Source: Ceratotherium simum simum
Lineage: Eukaryota; Chordata; Mammalia; Perissodactyla; Rhinocerotidae
Direction: 5' to 3'
DNA length: 64,000 bases
NCBI RefSeq assembly: GCF_000283155.1
Contig: NW_004454159.1
Coordinates: 20,596,278-20,660,277, forward strand
Position numbers and translations under genes: made by a program. The notes under the pieces are model-generated. The model did not search any database, was not told the DNA's origin, and was given only the letters and a program-made list of their open reading frames with translations. Shown here piece by piece: positions 22,274 to 33,894 of the stretch (position 1 is the stretch's first letter; each line of letters opens with the position of its first letter).

Positions 22274-23281
22274 GAATGGGAAGAGGAATGGTGGGTGTTT
22301 GTTTTTAACGTTTGATTGCCCGATGTGTAAACATGCTTTCATTTTAAAAAATGCAATTGATTTTGACTTGATAGCTGTTCTGGTTGTTTATCCAAGTTCA
22401 GTATTGGTTCACTTAACTCCACTTGCATAATTCTCCCCATATATTCTCATAGTATCCATCAGACGCTCATTCCGGAGGTCATGGAACACTTAGACCTTTC
22501 TGAATGTTCTCTCCATATTCTAGTGTAGAATATCAAAAACATTCATTAGTTTGCAGAAGGATTAATTTTGTTTTCCTAATATTATTCATGAACTCAATAC
22601 TTAAATTTGAAATAAAAGCTACAGTCACTGTTGCAAGAAATCCCTATGAATGAATGGTCTGTGTCATGGGGAGATGGAGGAAGACTCCACTGATGAGCTA
22701 TTTGAGCTGGGTCTTTGAGCTGGAGTAGGTAGGACTTAGAGCACTGTTTCTTCAAGTGTATTGCTTGGAGTGTTAGTCCTGTGATATGTTCTTGCAAAAA
22801 ATGTTCCATTGTCAAATAAATTTGGTAAATATATTGTACTATATGCTTACCTAAGAAAATCACAAAAGGCTTTGAGAAATTCTTTAGTAAAGACATTTAT
22901 TCAATTTTATTTTACTCAGCTTTTCTCATTCTTGTTTAACGATAATTTTTGTGTGTGATACTTAACCAGCAAAAAAAAAAATGGTTTAGACACATGGGGA
23001 AAACATAATTCAAAATGAAAGAGAGGGAAGTGGCAGCAGGGATGGGAAGGGAGAGGAGAGACAACTTGAGTATTCCAGGTTGACAAAAAGATGTGATAGA
23101 AAGTAGTGGTACACAAGGTTAAAAGTACCAGACCAATGAACAAAAGTCTTGAATGCAGGCTCAATATTTGAACTTTATTCAAATAAATGTATAATAAAAG
23201 GCAATTATGGTCTATTCTGTGCTTAGTGTTTACAGATTTGAGGAGGAAAAATGACATTTGTTGAGTGTCCCCTACATCTGA
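22274..23281. other. Non-repetitive intergenic sequence
   Basis: No recognised repeat or gene up to the CA tract. Confidence 0.45.
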
Positions 23282-23282
23282 G

Positions 23283-23315
<33 letters not shown>
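23282..23315. repeat. (CA)n microsatellite
   Basis: About 16 uninterrupted CA units; likely polymorphic. Confidence 0.97.
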
Positions 23316-23317
<2 letters not shown>

Positions 23318-23564
23318 GAAGACTTAAACTACCTAACCCCGCAGAGCTCACTCTCTACATTAACAGGACTTTACTTCTCTATTGTCTTTCATAGCATAAC
23401 TTTAATATTCCAGGAGAATCTTGCACAGGCAGATAGCTTGATTGTTCATTATAGGAACTTTCCAAAAAGACTCATCACTCTTCAATGGAAAATATCAACA
23501 GTTTACAAAGTCCCAAGATTCTTTGAATTCCTTGCTTCAAAGATCCTTGCCTTGCTGTTTCCCC

Positions 23565-24140
23565 TTGGAGGGGATCAGAAATTGCCACCACAAATATGCC
23601 ACTTTAGCATAAGGATTATTTTGAGCTGAAGATAATTGAGAATCAACAGATGCAGAGAAAAGCCATCTTGAATCTTCCCTTATCTAACTAAAAGCAGCAA
23701 CTTTTGGAAAATAAGGCTGCTCTAAATTTCTTCTTTTGGGTGGATCTACTCCCAGAAGGGAGAATGTAAATAAAACCTACCCCAAATCCCTTCTCTGGGG
23801 GATTTTATGACCTTGAAGGAGAAAGAAAGACCCCTCATACTGTATAGGTAAACGTTATCAAAAACTTTCTTATCTCCCGATTGTTCTCCTAAAAACCCAT
23901 GTGTCTTTCCTAAAGAAATCTGTTTATTCTTCCCAGAAGAAGCCTTTTCTCCCATCTTCCTTTCCCCCACTACGTTAGGTACATAAGCCTTTAACTTTAT
24001 CGTTTAGTAAGCCAGCTACTTCTTTTGCTGGCTTCCACGTACAAATAAATAAATATTTTTTTCCTGTTAATCTGTCTTTTGTCAGTTTAATTCGCTGGCC
24101 CCAATCACCGATAATAAGAGAGTAGAGGAAGAGTTTTTTC
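23565..24140 (+). mobile_element. Solo LTR, class I ERV (copy 2)
   Basis: Shares with the LTR at 15.2 kb the start (ATATGCCACTTTAGCATAAGGATTATTTTG) and the end (CTTTTGTCAGTTTAATTCGCTGGCCCC, then a G/A-rich stretch and TTTTTTCC). An AATAAA lies at 24,044. The middle differs more, consistent with a related subfamily. No internal retroviral sequence follows. Confidence 0.7.
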
Positions 24141-24164
24141 CTCGCCTGCACACCAATTCTAAAC

Positions 24165-24385
24165 TGTTATATCATGATCCCTACCCAGTCCTAATTGAGT
24201 CTCCACACTGACCAATTTAATGCAAGTTTCCAATTCTAAATAAATTCTGATCTTGCCTTCCTCCTCTGAGACACTACCAAAGCTCTGTTGAGGGGGTATT
24301 CTCCCTTACTGTGGTAAGCAATAAACTCAGCTCCGTCTTATCAACAGGGTTTGTGGGTGATAACTGGGGAGCCAACGCTCAATAT
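24165..24385 (+). mobile_element. Possible LTR 3' fragment
   Basis: TATTCTCCCTTACTGTGGTAAGCAATAAACTCAGC followed by a GT-rich stretch resembles the R/U5 part of a class I LTR. It follows directly after copy 2, so it may be part of a compound insertion. Confidence 0.4.
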
Positions 24386-24388
24386 TTT

Positions 24389-24427
24389 CGACGTCCATCT
24401 ATCTATCTACGACGTCCATTCTATCTA

Positions 24428-24459
<32 letters not shown>

Positions 24460-24462
24460 TAT
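24389..24462. repeat. (CTAT)n/(CTGT)n microsatellite with duplicated flank
   Basis: CTAT and CTGT tetranucleotides. The flank CGACGTCCAT occurs twice, at 24,389 and 24,411, each leading into CTAT units, so the locus was partly duplicated. Confidence 0.9.
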
Positions 24463-25679
24463 TGAAACCATTTTTTAAACTGAAAACTCCCAACATTTTT
24501 AAACTGTTAAATAAAGATATGGTTATTGGAGAAGATCCTTTAGCAATGCTACTCAGGAAAGGCTTTGACCTCTAAGTCAGTATTATCTGTAGGTAGAATA
24601 TTGACCTCAGTTCGGCTAATGTTCTCATTGTGTGGTTAAGAGAAAAATAAGAGGTATGAGTAAATGGGAAGTAATGAGCTCTGGAAGACTGAGAAATGAA
24701 GACAGAGAGAAATTGAAGAGCTGGAATGGACCTGGAAGCAGTGTGAAATTAGTAAACTTCATGGAGAAAGCTCGCTTGCCTTCAGGGTGTAAGAAAGCCT
24801 GGTGAGTAGAAAAATCCATAGCAGGCAAGTCTAAAAGTTCTTAAGGAAAAAACAATTTAAGTAATTGCTAACATAAGCAACAAAACAAAACAATGTTTAA
24901 ACTAAAGTTAATTAGTTTAACTTACCCTTAATTCTGTGGATGCATTCTTTCCTTGTAGTTTCAATGAGATGTTTGTAAATGCATTTTCTTTTTTACAGGC
25001 CATGTATATAATATGAGGACTTTTTCCCCCTATGTTTGGTCCCTTGTAAACATGTTCAATACCATTTTAATTTTGTCATTTACAATTCTTGATTCTTGCC
25101 TTCTGGGTGCCATGAGGTACTCCTAATCTAGAAAGATTTGAGAACAGACAAGGCTTTTGGTGATTGTTATTTGTGTTTCCTTATACCTAGTTGGTATTTC
25201 CCCTGCCTTCACTGTTCCTTCCTCCCAAGTTCATGTCTTACCTCTCTCCCAGCAGACAAATCATCCTGAGATCTCGGTTCATTTTCCTCTACTTGGTCTA
25301 TCTTTCCTTGGGGCGAAAACTTCAACCTTAGATTCTTTATTTTCCTAAATATTTGGAAAGAAGTATTATGGTTAAGGAGCACATGAAACAAATTTTTGAA
25401 GCTGTTCAAGACACTGAAGAAGCAAACATGCACATTTTGTGTATTTGCAAATTTGGGGAGTAATTATTTTAGCAAGAATATCGCCCTGATCATAAGACAA
25501 AGGAGCCCTTGTTCTTTAATCTATTGTTTGATCATTTCTTGAAAGACAAGAAAAATTGAATCCTTCGAATTTGTTGGATAAAAATACTATCTTAGTAATT
25601 TAAGTTGTATTTCTTTAAAAAAGTTTCTCTAACAAAGTAGAATTACTGCCAAGCCTAAACTATTTAGTGTTTATCAACT
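24463..25679. other. Non-repetitive intergenic sequence
   Basis: No recognised repeat or credible gene. Confidence 0.45.
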
Positions 25680-25990
25680 TTTTCTATTTCTTCCATGATG
25701 TGTAGTTTATTCATATCTTTTACCCATTTGTTTATTAGGTTATTTATATTTTAGGTATTAATTTGTAACACTTTATGTTGTAAGGATAGCAACCTTTTAT
25801 ATCTCATGCATGTACTAATATTTTTGCCAGTTTACTATTGGCATTTTATATTTTCTGATATGCAGAATCTTTAGACTTTTTGTACTCAAATCTATGAACA
25901 CTTATTCTAGATTCTTCTTACACTTTATTTATTTATTTGTTTAGAATGACTTCCATATCTTGAAATTAGAGAGTCATCTACATTTTGTTT
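25680..25990 (-). mobile_element. Old L1 fragment
   Basis: ATCTTTTACCCATTTGTTTATTAGGTTATTTATATTTTAGG and TTGTAACACTTTATGTTGTAAGGATAGCAACC match the antisense of L1 ORF2 (pattern TTTGCCCATTTTTCTATTGGG ... AGTTCTTTATATATTCTGG). Diverged. Confidence 0.6.
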
Positions 25991-26020
25991 TGTTTTGTTT
26001 TCATTCGGTTTGGTTTTAGT
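25981..26020. repeat. (TTTTG)n low-complexity tract
   Basis: Repeated TTTTG units, then TTTGG variants. Confidence 0.8.
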
Positions 26021-26226
26021 TCTATTGAAACTCTAAAGTTTCAGTAAAAGTTGAAAAGATATTTTAGGTAAAAAACGGTTTTATAACAAAATAAAATTAC
26101 TACAAAGGATAATAAGAATTATTAAATTTTGGAATTAGCGAGAAACTTTGAGCTCATTCAATTCAATTTAACCCGCATTAATTTAGTGCCAGCTACACAA
26201 AAGTTATTTTGATGGATATTCTAAGC

Positions 26227-26404
26227 CAGTGGTTCTCAGCCTTGGCTGGACATTAGAATCACTTGAGGCGCAGTCAATTATTCTGTCATCTGGGCCCTCC
26301 CTCCAAGGATTTTGATTTAATTGGTCTGGGTGAAGTATAGGCATCTGCATTTAAAAAAAATCTCCTTAGGCCCTCCTAATGTGCAACCATGGTTAAGAAC
26401 TGTG
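26227..26404 (+). mobile_element. MER5-type hAT MITE
   Basis: Starts CAGTGGTTCTCAGCCTTGGCTGGACATTAGAATCAC and ends with the inverted counterpart CTAATGTGCAACCATGGTTAAGAACTGTG. These are terminal inverted repeats of a MER5/Charlie non-autonomous element, whose length of about 180 bp fits. No clear 8-bp target duplication survives. Confidence 0.9.
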
Positions 26405-27244
26405 AAGTAATCCAATTTTCTTCATTTTCTAGAAATAGAAGCTAAGACTCAGTGAGGATTCAGTGTATTGGAGTTTAGATAGATGTTCCAGTGTCCTGAT
26501 GGTTGGTCCAGCTTTCTTTCCACTACATTTCAGTTTTTCTTTTAGTTGTGAGATCATGGATAGGAAAACCTGAGAACAATTTCCAGTTTTGAAGGCCTTC
26601 TTTTCCCCCTCACTTTGGTGGGCAGTTGGTTTCTTGGTTACATTTATTCTTTTCCTGCTGTTATAGCTATCGGGTCAATGTTTTGATTTAATATTTCCCT
26701 TCCCACCCTCCTCCCAACCCCCAAAGATAAGCAGATGAACATAAAAAGCCAAATACTTCTTGGACATTTTCATTGATACTTGAAGTTCTGTCTTACCTTT
26801 CACGCTTGGAGATCGGCAGTGGATTGAAAAGAGACTTGGGATGGAAAACAGATGGGTGAGTGAAGAAGAAACAGAACAAGACATGGGGACAAGACAGCAG
26901 CAGAGCTAGAACATGTCACAGAAGGATTCAATTCCTTCTGTCTCAGAATTTCTTATTCATCACCAGTGTATTGAGACCCTCTTAAACCTCAGAGATGTGG
27001 AAGGAGGGAAATGTTTTGCTAGAAGCAGTGGGGAGCAGCAGAAATAATTTATGAAGCTCAGATGCCTGATAAAGTTTATAATGATCGTGACACAGCTCTG
27101 CATTTTCTGAGGCACCATGACAACTACTCCAGTGTCAAGTCATCTAAGTTCTCTGCTTTAGAAACAAAGGCAGCCCTGAAAAAGTTTTACCTGACAATTC
27201 TACTTTCTAATAAGATGAAAATTCACTTCAGAGTAAATAATCCA
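26405..27244. other. Non-repetitive intergenic sequence
   Basis: Possible MIR scrap near 26.42-26.5 kb (CATTTTCTAGAAATAGAAGC). Otherwise nothing recognised. Confidence 0.4.
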
Positions 27245-27372
27245 ACGAGATGTCGGTGTTGTAGGAATTTTGTCTATTTTATTTACTGTTATAATCCCAA
27301 TATTTAGAACAGTACTTGACACAAAGAGTTGGAGCTCAGTAAATTATTTGTTTAATGAATGAATGAATATCA
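27245..27372 (+). mobile_element. L2 LINE 3' end
   Basis: CCCAATATTTAGAACAGTACTTGACACAAAGAGTTGGAGCTCAGTAAATTATTTG and the terminal GAATGAATGAAT repeat match the L2 3' end. Confidence 0.75.
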
Positions 27373-27739
27373 GGTCCAAGACATAAACCCAAATTCTCAC
27401 GGGGATCAGGCAAACAACATAGGTGAATGGATCAGGCTGGATGCAGGACAATAAAGAAGCAGGACATCTAAAGGGTTTTGTTTGTTTGTTTTTTTTAATG
27501 AAAATGCTATGTCTTCAGGCAAAGCTCTGAAGGCCATATTTGGCAGAGTTGCAGGATTGTGATCTCTGTACCTAGTTACTGCAGTCTTTTCGTAATTTTC
27601 TTGAGTTTAGATTATAGTGAAACCAAGTCCCTTTGAGTTCTCTTATTTCTCAGTGTTACAAGGATTTCCATGGGTTGCTTAGATCAGAGAGCCCAGCGTT
27701 TCAAAGCTGGATGAGGCCTGAGACATGATAGGTACGACC

Positions 27740-27890
27740 ATTTCATTTTTTATCTACAGGAAGCCGTTGCCCAGAGGGGTTAAGCGAAATGTGCGAGATT
27801 AAACAACCTGGTAAAAGAGAAGCCAATTCCCGATCCGGGGGACTGGAATCCCAATCTGGCATTATTGCTCCCACATCGTGCTGACTATGC
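27740..27890 (-). mobile_element. MIR SINE fragment
   Basis: TTTATCTACAGGAAGCCGTTGCCCAGAGGGGTTAAGCG ... CCTGGTAAAAGAGAAGCC ... GACTGGAATCCCAATCTGGC fits the MIR minus strand. Confidence 0.65.
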
Positions 27891-28908
27891 ACTTTATGGA
27901 AAAAGCTTTATTGCATTAATTCTCTAAATGATCATTGCTTAACTGGAATCATGCCTGTTTTGATTTTAATTGAGATTTTATTTTGGCCTGCCTGAAGCAA
28001 GGAGAGCATTACGGTATTTTAAATGAGAACCAAGGAATTACCTGCACTTCAAATATTAGCAGTTACATTCTGCTAAAGACGCATGTGGACTATCTATTAG
28101 AAACATGTCATAGGTAAACTAGAAACATTTCATACTAATTGTTATAAGCGTATTATCCATCAAAATGTACATTTCCCAAAGTGGGCTTTATGTGGATCAT
28201 AATTTCCTTTATTACAAAATGGACTTGAAAACTCTGGCTGGCTCCCTGTCCTTATGCAAAACCTTCATTTCCTGTGGTGCCTCCAATTTATTTTTTCACA
28301 GCTTTAACAGCTTTCACACTGTGATTTTCTATATCTGTTGCAAATGTTCAACAATTTACAGAGAAAATTTTAGTCCCTGGCTTTCTGCTTTTAGCTTTTC
28401 ATGTATAAAGAGTAAAGAATGAATGTGCAATCAGCAGATATATAGAAAACATCTCCTGCTAGAATAAAATAGATGGTTCAACTTCTGAAACCCCAGTGGA
28501 ATTTATAATATCCACCTACAGCACTTCCTCTCTTTTGTATTGCGCCTTCTGATAAATAGGCTCCCAGAAGAGACAATTTGGGAAGCTGGAAAGTACTTTA
28601 TTTTTCTTTATAGCATGACATAGCATTGTCCAGGCCTTGCAGGTGGGAGAAACATCCGAAGCAGAAAGGCAGAAGGAGACCTAGGGGTGCCAGTGACTGA
28701 CAAATCAAAAGAAACTTTACACTGCCTAATGCGAACCTTAAAGGCTAACGTTCTTTTGGAAAATAGCACAGAATTTGAGATTACACCTAGAATATTGATT
28801 ATCAGCTGTTGCTACCTCAGGACTTAAAAACATGGTAATGCAGTCAGGCACATGCTGGTATATTTAGTTAGAGACAAGGGGCTGGTTCCTGATATGTATT
28901 GTATACAG
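27891..28908. other. Non-repetitive sequence, possible regulatory DNA
   Basis: About 1 kb without recognised repeats. The first 200 bases carry GCATTAATTC, ATGATCATTGC and TTTTAATTGAG, AT-rich cores of the kind recognised by homeodomain factors. Conservation cannot be judged here. Confidence 0.35.
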
Positions 28909-28909
28909 G

Positions 28910-28981
<72 letters not shown>
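28909..28981. repeat. (TG)n(CG)n(TG)n(AG)n compound microsatellite
   Basis: Two TG blocks separated by GCGCGCGCG and followed by an AG block. Alternating purine/pyrimidine runs of this length can adopt left-handed Z-DNA. Confidence 0.97.
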
Positions 28982-28983
<2 letters not shown>

Positions 28984-29463
28984 TGGATGAGGGAGATTTT
29001 TGCATTTGTTTAGCAAAAATGTTAGCGTTTGTAAAAATGGTTTTCTTTGAGGTTGGATCTATAAAAGCACAGCTGAAACAGAGAGAAGGCAGTATTCAGT
29101 CTGCCCAGTCTGCTCTGACTTGTCTATATGGGGGGTTGGGAGTACTTCTTGGGGTGCAGGGGTGCTGTTCATGTTAGATCTCAAATCCAGTCTGTCTGCA
29201 CCTGATCCGCCTGACCTAAACCTCTCTTTAGAAACAAGAATGACTCTTTCAGAAATGCGTGAATATGAAAGCTTTTATTTATGTCTTTGTTTTGTACTTT
29301 TTTATTTTGGGGGACTTGATAGAACTGCTCTGGGAGTTCTAACCGATCTGCTCTAACCCAGCATGTGCATTTGAAAGCGCATTTTCACTACCGGGTTATC
29401 CAGGTGACCTGATAGGCACAGTGCATTGGGTGCAGAACCAGTGAGGACTAAAAGAGTCATTTT
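28982..29463. other. Non-repetitive intergenic sequence
   Basis: No recognised repeat. Open frames here extend out of the microsatellite and are not credible genes. Confidence 0.45.
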
Positions 29464-29828
29464 ATGAGCTCAGTTGTGTCTCCTCAAAATTCATATGCTG
29501 AAATCCTAACCTCCAGTACCTCATAATGTGACTATATTTGGAGATAGGACCTTTAACAAAGTAATTAAGATAAAATGAGGTCATTAGGATGGGCCCTAAT
29601 CTAATACGACTGGTGTCCTTATAAGTACAGAAAATTAGGACACAGGCAGACATAGAGGAAGGACCACCAGAAGAAGACAGCCATCTACAAGCCAAGGAGA
29701 GAGGCCTCAGAAGAAACAACCCTGCTGACATCTTGATCTCTGACTGAGCTTCCCGAACTGTGGGAAAATGAATTTCTGTTGATTAGTTCAACCGCTTTGA
29801 TATTTTGTTATGGCAGCCCTAGCAAACG
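29464..29828 (+). mobile_element. MLT1-type MaLR LTR
   Basis: TCAAAATTCATATGCTGAAATCCTAACC, TGACTATATTTGGAGATAGGACC, GACTGGTGTCCTTATAAG, AGCCAAGGAGAGAGGCCTCAG and TTTTGTTATGGCAGCCCTAGCAAAC match MLT1A-like LTRs end to end. About 365 bp, normal for the family. Confidence 0.93.
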
Positions 29829-30378
29829 ATTGCAAGGAGTTTCAAGAATATATGAGCTTAATTTTAAATTATTTGTTTTATGTGGTGTTTGATCTTCTAC
29901 TACAATTCTCATATCCACCCCTTCCTTATGTCTCTGGTGCCATTACACTTTTAAAGACCATATTCATTGTTTGCCTGGAATACAATTGGGCAATAGTAAG
30001 AAGGCACTAGTTCAGGGATGGGAAGAGCCTTACCAGCAATGTGATAGAAGTGATTGCTAGGGAAGGTCGAGAAGGGTTTGAGAGGAAATTCTCAGTCTTG
30101 TGAGCCACATCTCCCTCTTCCACTCTCACCTACTGCCTGGTGGTTGTGGGTATGGATTACCTGAGAAAATAAAATAGAGGACTGTTGGTATTATAAACAT
30201 ACCATAATATACAGTAACTACATATTTGAAGTGAGAATATATGTTCACTCTTGTAAACCCATAAACCCATTAAGAGGATGGAGAGATCGTATTAGCTAAA
30301 ACTGTTCTGATATTGAGATTTAAGTTGGATGTTGAGGCAGCACCCAGAGGGCAGTGAGGTATACCCTTGCCCGTCATA
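29829..30378. other. Non-repetitive intergenic sequence
   Basis: No recognised repeat or gene. Confidence 0.45.
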
Positions 30379-30530
30379 TTATGGTCCACAGATCGGCAGC
30401 ATTGACATCCCCTGGAAGTTCATTCGAAATGCATAATCTTGAGCCCTACCTCAGAACTACTGAATCAAAATTTGCATTTTAACAGGTTCTCCAAGTAATG
30501 CAGATTAAAATTTGAGAATTATTAATGTAT
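30379..30530 (-). mobile_element. MER5A hAT MITE
   Basis: ATGGTCCACAGATCGGCAGCATTGACATCCCC, GAAATGCATAATCTTGAGCCC, CTACTGAATCAAAATTTGCATTTTAACAGG and TTTGAGAATTATTA are the MER5A minus strand. Confidence 0.9.
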
Positions 30531-31139
30531 AGTATTAAGTAAGAAACATCTGTCAAGGGAGGCTTCCCAACTTAAGGAGAGGATGAGTAGGGTGGTCTCA
30601 TAGGGCAGTTGGTGAAGTTAAGTCTCACCTAAGGTAGAGGGTTCAAGAACTGGGTCCCACAGTTTAAGCTTCTGGGTATCAATACCAAGTTTCTCCAAGA
30701 TGGAGCAGGTCAACAGAAGCTTCCTTCTAGGAGTTTCTTGAGTGTTGTCATAGTCATCCATCCATCTTTCATGAGCTCAGAGCCATAAGGACTTAAATTT
30801 GCCAGTTCCTAGCTACCCATTATATATATGTCCCCTTACTCCATCTCTGCTTTCTGCATCTAATAGTGGGAAGAGGGATGATGAGGGAGAAGCTTAGAGA
30901 GACACAGATGATACTTTTTCTTATTTTATTTTATTCCCGACTGACTCCAGAGTGAAAATAAACTCCTAGGAGGTAAAAGAAAACCACTTGATTAATAAAT
31001 TAAAGTTATTTTCAAAACTCAAAACACTGAGGCCTGGAAAACATGGCAGCAAGCACTGCACTTTGGTATCGCCATTGACATTTCCACTGTCTTTAAATAA
31101 GAATTTCTTTGGTGTTCATTGCTTGATTTGTATGACTTT
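30531..31139. other. Non-repetitive intergenic sequence
   Basis: No recognised repeat or gene. Confidence 0.45.
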
Positions 31140-31270
31140 TCATTCTTACAACAATCCTAAAGGAAGATGTTGTCATTTTTGTACATTCAATGCAAACACT
31201 GAGATTCAAGGGCTAAACATCAGTGTCAGAGTTGAGGTTCTAAGAGAGGACCGACTCCAAAGCCTCTAGT
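31140..31270 (-). mobile_element. MIR SINE fragment
   Basis: CATTCTTACAACAATCCTAAAGGAAG ... AAACACTGAGATTCAAGGGC ... GTCAGAGTTGAGGTTCTAAG fits the MIR minus strand, diverged. Confidence 0.6.
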
Positions 31271-32649
31271 GCCTATCCTAAGCTGTGTTCCTGCCGTTCC
31301 TGCTAATCTACCATTCTTTCTCCCTAATTTCCCCTCCTTTTTATAATGCCCTGCTGAACATTCATAGAAAGGAACACTTCTTTGGGGACCTCAGTTTTCT
31401 CATCCCAATATGTTGGAACAGATGCTCTTTGAGATACCATCAAGATCCATGATTCTATAATTTACTAAAGAGGCAATCCCATGCAAGCAGATATTCAGCC
31501 ACTTAACTCTTAAAGTTTATTCAAATAATGCATCTTTAATTGTAAAGAAATAAAAATAACAGTGATGGGCATCCAGGTATACACAGAACAAAACCTGATG
31601 TGATCCCCACATATTGCATCTCCCTCTTCTTTTTATCCTTTGTCTCTGCTGGATGGACTAAGCCTTGAAAGATGACCAGGGAAGGGCTTTGATTCAGAGT
31701 GTAGGAGTGGGCAAGGAGGAGTGGAAAGGAGAAGGAACTTTGGTGAGGAAGTTTCAAACCAAAAACAGAGGAAATGGCATACTAAGATGGGCACCTCCCC
31801 TATTCCTCTAGTGACTTAAAAGTTGAAAATAAGATTATATAAAAACTTAGTAATACTATATTTTCTGAAAATTCAAGAGAGAGGAACAGTTGGTGAGAGC
31901 AGGGTGTGGGAAGTGGAGATGTGCCAAAATTGGACATTTCCTACTTCACAATTTTGCCTCCCAAATACAAAGCAATGCAATCCTTCTTTAGCATCTCTCC
32001 AAAGCATCAAGAAAAAGTCTTTTGCAGAGGACCATCAACAAATGGTGCTGAATGAATCTTTTTTCTGAGCAAAGACTGTTAACAGACATATTAATGATAA
32101 GAATATATGAAAAAACCAAGAAACATTTTAAGATATTGACTTACCGAATCTTAAAACTTAAAGGATTGAATTGAGAAAGTAGATATCAGTGTTTTCAAAA
32201 CATAAACAAGGCTGAATTTGGATATTGTTGTAAAAAGCAATAAACAAACAAAGCAAATATATATAATAGTGTATATCAATGCCTGCTAATAATATGGAAA
32301 CTTTGGTCCTCCAAACCAAACACTAGGAATACTTAAGCCCAATATATCATGTTAGTAGAAATGCAAAATAAAGCCTAGATTGGATCGGATAAGAGTTGTT
32401 GCCTTCCTTTCTAATGAGAAGCCAGACTACAATTAATGAAAGCTATGTAAATGTGCTCCAGGCTGTTAAGATTACAAAGAGAGTTCAGGGCTGGGGATAA
32501 AGAACTGGGAGAATAGGATCCACAATCAATTACAGAGAAGGTCCTACTATCTCAGACAGGCACACACATTTTGATATCTCATCAGGGAACCAATTGCATC
32601 CAGGCGCCTTTTGGAAGAAAGATGTAGGAACATGCTCCCTCCTATTTGG
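31271..32649. other. Non-repetitive intergenic sequence
   Basis: A MIR-like scrap (GGACCTCAGTTTTCTCATCC) lies near 31.39 kb; otherwise no recognised repeat. Downstream it passes into the candidate conserved element. Confidence 0.4.
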
Positions 32650-32905
32650 GGAATGATACAAGGGGGCTATTTTTGAATGATTAATTAAAGGGAATCAATC
32701 TTCATTGCTTTGCTACTGACGTGGAAAGCGCCATGCCTGTGCAATAATCGCATGCAATTATTCAACTACCCCTTTGGCAAGGACAACGTAATTAGTCCTG
32801 GTGGTGTCGAGAGATTCTCTTTATTCCCAACAAATTGGCAGTTTTAATCAAGTGTTGCTGGAAATTTATCATAACACAGGGAAAACAATAGGGGAAGGTA
32901 CAGGG
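32650..32905. promoter_or_regulatory. Candidate conserved non-coding element (enhancer-like)
   Basis: No repeat signature. Dense homeobox-type cores: TTAATTAA, GTAATTAG, GCAATTATT, TTTTAATCAAG, and a near-palindrome AATAATCGCATGCAATTATT. Several CpGs persist (GACGTGG, AAGCGCC, AATCGC, AACGTAA, GTCGAG) in otherwise CpG-poor DNA. This composition is common in developmental enhancers, but conservation and activity are inferred and untested. Confidence 0.4.
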
Positions 32906-33369
32906 CCTCAAGCTGTGTGACTCCTATCTACAATGGTACAAATTTACAATGCTAACAACATGATAAATACTACCAATCCGTGAAGGCGTTGATTATAATT
33001 TCATATCAGCACCAAGCCTTGGCAGTTCTTATTTGTTTAGAAACATGGCTGTAACCCTTTTTGTGCTGCCTTGCATTTGTTTGATGAGGAAGGTGAGGCA
33101 AGCCCTGGGTGCTGGTGGACCGGAGCTTGGAAGGCTTAAAAGCCCAGGGAACAGGGGATACATCCAGAAATGCTAACCTACTCCCATTGCAGGAGTCTGG
33201 GAGCTGCTGATAGCAACACAGATAAGACAAAAAGCAAACTCACCGTGTCCTATTTTGTGTTGTACTCAGAGGAGCTTTCTGCTGGGATGATTTTCCAGGT
33301 ATCCAAGACTTTCTCTTTTCCCTTCTTTCATGTATTTTCATGCCTCCTAAAATATTTGCTTAAAAAATA
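32906..33369. other. Non-repetitive intergenic sequence
   Basis: Continues the unique block; no repeat or credible gene. Confidence 0.4.
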
Positions 33370-33605
33370 ATAGCTAATATTTATCAAATGCTTATAACAT
33401 GCCAGGTGTTATACTAAGTAATTTACCTATGTTGTCTAATTTAATCCTCTGTAATACCTTATGTTGGAGAATAGTATTATTTTTATGATCCCTGATTTTA
33501 CAGATGAGGAAACTGAAGCTTGGAAAACAGAACGGTAGAGCAAGGATCACAAACCGAGGTGGCTGCATTCCAGGCCTGCGTGCTTAACCACCATCCTATT
33601 CCACC
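33370..33605 (-). mobile_element. MIR SINE, near complete
   Basis: TTTATCAAATGCTTATAACATGCCAGGTGTTATACTAAG, TCTAATTTAATCCTCTG, GATTTTACAGATGAGGAAACTGAAGC and GCATTCCAGGCCTGCGTGCTTAACCACC match the MIR minus strand, including the tRNA-like end (GCTTAACCACC). Confidence 0.93.
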
Positions 33606-33807
33606 TTCTGTACTCTCTTAGGCTGATGTGCTCATTATTCTTGGAGGCCTGGTGATAAAAAGGTAGAGTGACTTTGTATGTTTCAACTTGAGTTAGAGTG
33701 TCACTGCCCACATTATCTCTTCCTTCTTATTCCAAGGAGAATAAGACCTGAATATTACCTTCAGGGGTTCGTATACTTTATGGTATGCTTTCATAAACTA
33801 GCATATA

Positions 33808-33810
<3 letters not shown>

Positions 33811-33838
<28 letters not shown>

Positions 33839-33840
33839 AT
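33811..33840. repeat. (TG)n microsatellite
   Basis: About 14 TG units. Confidence 0.95.
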
Positions 33841-33894
33841 GGTAGGGGATGGAGAAAGTAGATGTACAGAAAGTCAGAATTTCTGAAATGTACC

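Noticed and set aside
23282..23315. Direct-repeat arrays as CRISPR
   Set aside because: The repeated tracts are di- and tetranucleotide microsatellites without spacers, in a mammalian genome.
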